Assembly: GCA_027064485.1 (NCBI GenBank)
Contig: JAMOPR010000197.1
Location: forward strand, 1 to 10,138
Source of the DNA: Desulfurobacteriaceae bacterium
GTDB taxonomy: Bacteria > Aquificota > Aquificia > Desulfurobacteriales > Desulfurobacteriaceae
Length of the DNA: 10,138 bases
Reading direction: 5' to 3'
Below, in pieces: positions 5,946 to 10,138 of the stretch (its first letter is position 1; each line of letters opens with the position of its first letter). Made by a program: the position numbers and the translations under genes. The notes beneath the pieces were generated by a model. It searched no databases. It was not told the DNA's origin and saw only the letters and a program-made list of their open reading frames with translations.

Positions 5946-6794
5946 TCAGAAAATGCACTCAAAGAGTGTTTGCTTTTTCAGTAAGTATTCACATCCTCTT
6001 TTTCTGCTTTTTATCAGTTCTGGAGGGTCAGAAAGGGTAGGGTCTCTGTATGGAATGGATTTTTTCTTTTTTATTTCTTTTTCTGTTTCAAAGGCTGGAG
6101 AGGCGATGGTGGAAGGCGTTTTTCTGCCTAAAACGATGCCGTTTTTCACGCCGAATCCTGCCATAATCAACGCTTTCCTGACAGCAGAAGAAGTAGAGTA
6201 TGTGACGAATATACCGTCTTCTTTGCATATTTCTCTTTCCAAAAGGAACACTTCGTAGGTCCAGAGTTCTGGATTTACCTTAGGGGAAAAGGGGTCGTGG
6301 AATATGGCATCTGCAAAACCGAGGTATTGCCTATAAAAGTGTTTTAAAAATTTTCTTGCTTCACCTATAAAGATTTTTGCTGAAATTTGAGGGGTGAAGC
6401 AGTTTAGAGTTGGAAAATCCCCCTCCACCCTTCTATTTTTCAAAATTTCCTTCAAAAACCACTTCCACTTCTCAAAGCGGTGCCAGGGGATTTTTAGAGA
6501 ACTCTCTATAACCTTTACATCTCTTTCAATTCCGACTATTCTTACTTTAGCTTGAGGGTTTTCCTTAAAAACCGTATCTAAAAAAGCAACGGTGTTGTAG
6601 CCTAAACCGAAACAGAAATCAAAAAGGTTAAAACGCCCCCTTTCTCTTACTTTTTCTGAAACCTTGGCGGGAACGCAAAACTTTTCTACAGCTTCCCTGA
6701 AAGCTCCTGCAGTAACGGAGTGGTAAGGCTCTTTAAACTTCTCAGAGAAAAACGTTAAAGAACCATCCTCTGTTTTTACAATTTTTACAGTCAA
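5946..6794 (-). CDS. mnmD: tRNA 5-methylaminomethyl-2-thiouridine methyltransferase, MnmC2-type without oxidase domain
   Basis: Class I SAM methyltransferase of 282 residues expected to perform the last methylation of mnm5(s2)U at the wobble uridine of tRNA. Motif I is FCFGLGYN at 60-67, E90 in GIERD is the usual ribose-binding acidic residue, and HDPFSPKVNPELWT at 166-179 is the MnmC2 signature (DAFAP-like in E. coli MnmC). TYSTSSAVRKAL at 198-209 and GRKTPSTIAS at 223-232 are further family blocks. The FAD oxidase half (MnmC1) of the E. coli fusion is absent, as in the characterised Aquifex aeolicus DUF752 protein. The start is TTG at 6794: an in-frame stop lies just upstream and no ATG fits. 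The start overlaps the HI0074-type gene by 4 bases (TTGA). The ribosome site is weak, so coupling is likely. Confidence 0.9.
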   Translation of the reverse strand: MTVKIVKTEDGSLTFFSEKFKEPYHSVTAGAFREAVEKFCVPAKVSEKVRERGRFNLFDFCFGLGYNTVAFLDTVFKENPQAKVRIVGIERDVKVIESSLKIPWHRFEKWKWFLKEILKNRRVEGDFPTLNCFTPQISAKIFIGEARKFLKHFYRQYLGFADAIFHDPFSPKVNPELWTYEVFLLEREICKEDGIFVTYSTSSAVRKALIMAGFGVKNGIVLGRKTPSTIASPAFETEKEIKKKKSIPYRDPTLSDPPELIKSRKRGCEYLLKKQTLFECIF

Positions 6795-7177
6795 TCTCCA
6801 ACCCTATCGGCAAGAGTCTGAAAAAGCTTTTCAAAAGCTCCCAAATAAAGCCCTTTTATCCTTTCAAAAATTTCCCTGGAAGTTTCAAAACTATAAAGAT
6901 GAGAAGAAGTATTTCTGTCCGACAACATTTGAAGCCAGAGTTTTTCGTCCTCTATAAAACCAGCAGCGTAAGCCTCTTTTAAACAGCCCTTTGGCAACCT
7001 GCATTCTATCCCTTCATCTTCTAAAAACGCTTTCAGCGCTTTCCATGCCTGCTCAAAGGTGAATTCAAAGCGTTGAATGGTTCCATCTATTTCGAGTTCC
7101 GTTTCAGCGTTTTCAACTGCTTCTTTCAACCTCTCAAGCGCATCAGAAAAATTCTTAAGTTTCTTTTCTCTCCTCAT
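6791..7177 (-). CDS. HI0074-type HEPN protein, nucleotidyltransferase substrate-binding partner
   Basis: 128-residue helical protein of the HI0074 family, classically annotated as nucleotidyltransferase substrate-binding protein and now placed in the HEPN group. Family blocks are RFEFTFEQAWKALKAFL at 36-52, KEAYAAGFI at 67-75, and WLQMLSDRNTSSHLY at 81-95. The last holds a complete R-x4-H-x-Y motif (R88, H93, Y95), so RNase activity is plausible. The ATG start overlaps the nucleotidyltransferase gene by 23 bases, and its ribosome site is weak (GGGA 9 bases upstream), suggesting translational coupling. Together with the gene before it, this is a second HEPN-MNT pair in the window, of a different subfamily from the first. 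Toxin activity is inferred, not shown. Confidence 0.9.
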   Translation of the reverse strand: MRREKKLKNFSDALERLKEAVENAETELEIDGTIQRFEFTFEQAWKALKAFLEDEGIECRLPKGCLKEAYAAGFIEDEKLWLQMLSDRNTSSHLYSFETSREIFERIKGLYLGAFEKLFQTLADRVGD

Positions 7178-7469
7178 AAAGAACTATCCCTTCTTTCTCT
7201 ATCTCTTCCCTCAAATAATCAGGAACCTTACTCAAATCAACGACGTCAAACTTTAATAACGTATCAACCTCTTCATCTAAAACTTCTTTAATCAAGGTAG
7301 CACTTTTAACGCATTCCACAGCTAAGTCTATATCTGAAACGGGAGAAAAATCCCCCCTCGCCCGCGACCCGAAAAGAACAATCCTCTTCGGCTTATCGTG
7401 TTTCAAAATAACTTTAACAATCTGCTCTACCAATTCTTTTTTCAAGCCAGTTCTTTCTAACCCGTTCAC
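7155..7469 (-). CDS. MNT-family nucleotidyltransferase (HI0073-like)
   Basis: 104-residue minimal nucleotidyltransferase with the full GS-x10-D-x-D signature: G34, S35, D46 and D48 in [19 protein letters not shown], and a probable third metal aspartate at D75. It pairs with the downstream HI0074-type protein, as in the Haemophilus HI0073/HI0074 complex. By analogy it would be the antitoxin of a HEPN-MNT module, possibly AMPylating Y95 of the partner. The GTG start overlaps the lon stop by 4 bases (GTGA), with no strong ribosome site, so its translation probably depends on ribosomes finishing lon. A TTG at codon 9 is a possible but less likely start. Confidence 0.88.
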   Translation of the reverse strand: MNGLERTGLKKELVEQIVKVILKHDKPKRIVLFGSRARGDFSPVSDIDLAVECVKSATLIKEVLDEEVDTLLKFDVVDLSKVPDYLREEIEKEGIVLYEERKET

Positions 7470-9856
7470 TTCTTTTTATTTCCCTTTTTATAGAGGGCAA
7501 GTTCGAAAACGGGTTCAACCCTATCAACGAAAACTAACTTGATTTTCTTTTTAGCTTCCTCTGGTAGTTCTTCCATAACTTCAGCTTTGTTCTTTTCCGG
7601 AAGAACAACGGTTTTTGCCCCGTAGCGTAGTGCTGCTAATATCTTTTCTTTCAATCCGCCAACGGGTAACACCTTACCGCCTAAAGTAATTTCCCCGGTC
7701 ATAGCCACTTCTTTTTTAACTTTCCTACCGGTAAGAGCAGAAAGCATGGCTGTTGCGATGGTAATCCCGGCAGAAGGACCGTCTTTCGGTATTGCACCGG
7801 CAGGGACGTGAACGTGAATGTCTATTTTTGAAAAGTCCTTCTTTATTCCGTATTTAGAAGCGTTTGCCTTAATAAAGCCCAACGCAGCTTGTGCTGATTC
7901 TTTCATAACATCGCCTAAACGTCCTGTTAGAATTAACTTTCCGGTTCCTTTCGTAACAACAACTTCTATGAACAAGACATCACCGCCAACAGGCGTCCAT
8001 GCAAGTCCCGTAGCAACGCCGACTTCATCTTCACCTAACTCAAGTTCGGGGATGAACTTCGGTGCACCTAAAACTTTTTCTACCAATTTTTTGGTTACTT
8101 TATACTTTTTCTCCTTCCCTTCGCTTATCCACAGCGCTACCTTCCTGCAGATAGCAGCTATCTTTCTGTCTAAGTTTCTAACGCCTGCTTCGCGGGTGTA
8201 GTGCCTGATAATGTGAAGAATTCCGGATTCTGTAAACTCTATATCCTTTTCCGTTAAAGCGTGGTTTTTCATCTGCTTTGGAACTATGTAACGTAGAGCT
8301 ATTTGAAGTTTCTCCTGTTCTGTGTAACCGGGAATGTTAAGAACTTCCAGTCTATCAAATAAAGGTTCGGGTATGGTGTGGGGCGTATTGGCAGTTGCGA
8401 TAAACAAAACTTCTGAAAGGTCAAAAGGATGGTTAATGTAGTTGTCCACGAACTCTTTGTTTTGTTCAGGGTCAAGAACTTCAAGGAGTGCCGCAGCGGG
8501 GTCTCCCCTAAAATCGGAAGCCATCTTGTCTATTTCATCAAGGAGTATTACAGGGTTTTTCGTTCCCGCCTTTCTTAAAGCTTGGATAATCTTTCCCGGC
8601 ATGGCGCCAACGTAAGTTCTTCTGTGACCTCTTACTTCGGCTTCATCTCTCACGCCGCCCAAGGAAATCCTTACAAATTTCCTGCCTAAAGCTCTTGCAA
8701 TGGAGCGTGCAAGGGAAGTCTTACCGACTCCCGGAGGTCCTACAAAACAAATCGTAGGTTGCTTAACCTCGCGGGATTTCTTTTTTCTTTTCTTTATGAG
8801 AGATTTAACGGCAAGATATTCAAGAATCCTATCTTTTAGCTTTTCAAGGTCGTAGTGGTCTTCGTCTAATATCTTTTTAGCTCTTTCTATGTCTAACTTA
8901 TCTTTCGTTCTCCTGCTCCACGGAAGCTCTATCATCCACTCAATCCAGGTTCTTAAAACGGCAGCTTCTGCAGACTCGGGGTGCATCTTCTCAAGTCGTG
9001 AAAGTTCTTTTAAAACAGATTCTTCAACCTCTTTCGGCATCTTCGCTTTTTTGATTTTCTCTTTATATTCTTCAATCTCCTTGCTCTTTTCCTCCTCTTC
9101 TCCCAACTCTTTCCTGATAGCCCTGAGCTGCTGACGTAAGAAATATTCCCGCTGCTCCTTTTCCATGGATTCGCGGGCTTTTGTTCTTATAAGTTCTTGA
9201 ATCTCAAGAACCTTTATCTCATGCTCTAACTTCTCGCTTATCTTTTTGAGCCTGTCGATAGGGTCGACGGTCGATAGGAGGTCTATCGCTTCTTCTGTAG
9301 AGAGGTCAAGCTGTCCGGCTATAAGGTCTGCAAGCCTGCCGGGGTCCTCTATGGAACGTAAGATGGCTACCATATCGGGAGGAATTTGTTTACCTAAAGC
9401 AACTACTCTTTCTATTTGGTCTTTGACTAACTTGACTAAAGCTTCCTCTTCTAATGTTTGAGGGGTATATTCACCTTCTAAAATGTGCTCTACTACTGCT
9501 CTAAAATGGTCATCTTCTGTTTTTAACTCTTTCAGTTTTGCCCTTCCTAAGCCTTGGACTAAAATCTTTACCCTGCCGTCGCCCATTTTCATTGCTTTCA
9601 AAATAACGGCAACGGTTCCGAAGTCGTAGAGGTCTTCCCTCTTGGGTTCTTCAATTTCTTTGTCCTTCTGGGTTACTAAAAAGATTAGCTTGTGCTCTCT
9701 TAAGGCTTCTTCTATCGCATTGAGAGAAAACGGTCTTCCAACGAAAAGAGGTGCAATCATCATCGGGAAAACAACGACATCCCTTAAAGGAAGAACAGGA
9801 AGTTCCTCAGGAAACTTCATTTCTCCCATTGGTTTATTTTGAACTATTTCTCCCAT
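7466..9856 (-). CDS. lon: ATP-dependent protease LonA
   Basis: Cytoplasmic AAA+ serine protease that degrades misfolded and regulatory proteins. The 796 residues are complete. The N-terminal substrate-binding domain starts at [12 protein letters not shown] (20-31). A helical linker with [11 protein letters not shown] is at 237-247, the AAA+ module carries Walker A GPPGVGKT at 373-380 and Walker B ILLDEID at 437-443, and the C-terminal protease domain carries the Ser-Lys dyad S695 (KDGPSAG) and K736 (GGLKEK). No membrane insertion is seen, so it is the bacterial LonA type and not archaeal LonB. The ATG start has AGGAG in the tail of galU; a second Met at residue 10 is less favoured. It lies 5 bases after galU and overlaps the nucleotidyltransferase by 4 bases. 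No heat-shock element is visible in front of lon itself; its promoter is probably upstream of galU. Confidence 0.98.
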   Translation of the reverse strand: MGEIVQNKPMGEMKFPEELPVLPLRDVVVFPMMIAPLFVGRPFSLNAIEEALREHKLIFLVTQKDKEIEEPKREDLYDFGTVAVILKAMKMGDGRVKILVQGLGRAKLKELKTEDDHFRAVVEHILEGEYTPQTLEEEALVKLVKDQIERVVALGKQIPPDMVAILRSIEDPGRLADLIAGQLDLSTEEAIDLLSTVDPIDRLKKISEKLEHEIKVLEIQELIRTKARESMEKEQREYFLRQQLRAIRKELGEEEEKSKEIEEYKEKIKKAKMPKEVEESVLKELSRLEKMHPESAEAAVLRTWIEWMIELPWSRRTKDKLDIERAKKILDEDHYDLEKLKDRILEYLAVKSLIKKRKKKSREVKQPTICFVGPPGVGKTSLARSIARALGRKFVRISLGGVRDEAEVRGHRRTYVGAMPGKIIQALRKAGTKNPVILLDEIDKMASDFRGDPAAALLEVLDPEQNKEFVDNYINHPFDLSEVLFIATANTPHTIPEPLFDRLEVLNIPGYTEQEKLQIALRYIVPKQMKNHALTEKDIEFTESGILHIIRHYTREAGVRNLDRKIAAICRKVALWISEGKEKKYKVTKKLVEKVLGAPKFIPELELGEDEVGVATGLAWTPVGGDVLFIEVVVTKGTGKLILTGRLGDVMKESAQAALGFIKANASKYGIKKDFSKIDIHVHVPAGAIPKDGPSAGITIATAMLSALTGRKVKKEVAMTGEITLGGKVLPVGGLKEKILAALRYGAKTVVLPEKNKAEVMEELPEEAKKKIKLVFVDRVEPVFELALYKKGNKKK

Positions 9857-9861
9857 CGTTT

Positions 9862-10138
9862 TTACTCCTGTTCTTTTAGTTTTCTTTTTAGCAGTTCAAG
9901 GAAAGATTCTTTCAGGTCTTCCCTTTCAAGTGCAAAATCAACTGTAGCTTCTAAAAATCCAAGTTTATTACCTGTATCGTATCTTCTGCCCTCCATTACT
10001 TTGGCGTATATTGCTTCCCTTTCTCCTAAGATATTTATACCATCTGTAAGCTGAATCTCTCCGCCTCTACCTTTAGGGGTTTTTCTTAGAGCTTCGAATA
10101 TACCCGGCGTAAGTATGTATCTTCCGGTAATGGCAAAG
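9862..10138 (-). CDS. galU: UTP-glucose-1-phosphate uridylyltransferase, C-terminal part (partial)
   Basis: The reverse strand is open from the window edge to a TAA at 9862-9864, giving the last 91 residues. They contain [15 protein letters not shown], then [11 protein letters not shown] and [20 protein letters not shown], which are hallmark blocks of bacterial GalU/GtaB. The enzyme makes UDP-glucose for cell-envelope sugars. The N-terminal nucleotide-binding half lies beyond the window. The short spacing to lon (5 bases), with lon's ribosome site inside the last galU codons, indicates co-transcription. Confidence 0.93.
   Translation of the reverse strand, partial: FAITGRYILTPGIFEALRKTPKGRGGEIQLTDGINILGEREAIYAKVMEGRRYDTGNKLGFLEATVDFALEREDLKESFLELLKRKLKEQE

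Noticed and set aside
5744..6258. Two hydrophobic + strand reading frames (about 98 and 101 codons) opposite the zinc-ribbon and mnmD genes
   Set aside because: They lie antisense to well-supported coding sequence, are rich in Phe and Ser as expected from the complement of Lys/Glu-rich genes, and match no family I recognise.
9254..9290. Repeated GTCGATAGG / GGTCGA words
   Set aside because: They lie inside lon in a conserved coding region (around residues 190-203) and look like chance codon repetition; no operator role is supported.
7818..10054. Several + strand open frames of 66-127 codons opposite lon and galU
   Set aside because: All are complements of conserved Lon and GalU codons, Ser-rich, and have no independent domain signal.

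Overview
The window is a compact, AT-leaning stretch of bacterial chromosome with no RNA genes, insertion sequences or CRISPR arrays that I can see. Several traits point to a thermophile of the Aquificota, most likely the Desulfurobacteriaceae (Desulfurobacterium/Thermovibrio type). These are Lys/Glu-rich proteins, very tight gene packing with overlapping stop/start codons and several GTG/TTG starts, an F0 operon separated from F1, an ATP synthase c subunit with an N-terminal signal peptide, and a stand-alone MnmC2-type tRNA methyltransferase like the one known from Aquifex. The assignment is inference from gene content, not a database match.

Left half (1-5340, + strand). The tail of an unidentified gene is followed by a possible promoter. 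Then come pheA (chorismate mutase/prephenate dehydratase with ACT domain), hisB (TTG start), a mntA-hepT (MNT/HEPN) toxin-antitoxin pair, hemL (C5 haem pathway), and the F0 block atpZ-atpI-atpB-atpE. hisB/mntA, mntA/hepT and hepT/hemL all overlap by 4-11 bases, so the toxin-antitoxin pair sits inside a chain of biosynthetic genes. The block ends at a strong hairpin terminator (5360-5390), which is also where the two gene groups converge.

Right half (5393-10138, - strand, read right to left). The order is galU (C-terminal part only), lon (LonA protease), a second MNT nucleotidyltransferase, its HI0074-type HEPN partner, mnmD/mnmC2 (tRNA wobble-uridine methyltransferase), and a zinc-ribbon protein of the BCAM0308 type. 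From lon to mnmD every junction is an overlap, and galU-lon is separated by 5 bases, so this looks like one transcript. The zinc-ribbon gene follows after a 55-base gap.

The point most worth a second look is that this 10 kb holds two unrelated-subfamily HEPN-MNT pairs, each complete in its motifs (GS-x10-D-x-D in the nucleotidyltransferase, R-x4-H-x-Y in the HEPN protein). Each is translationally stitched into housekeeping genes. One of them lies directly between lon and a tRNA-modification gene. I found no clear evidence of a wholly new system.
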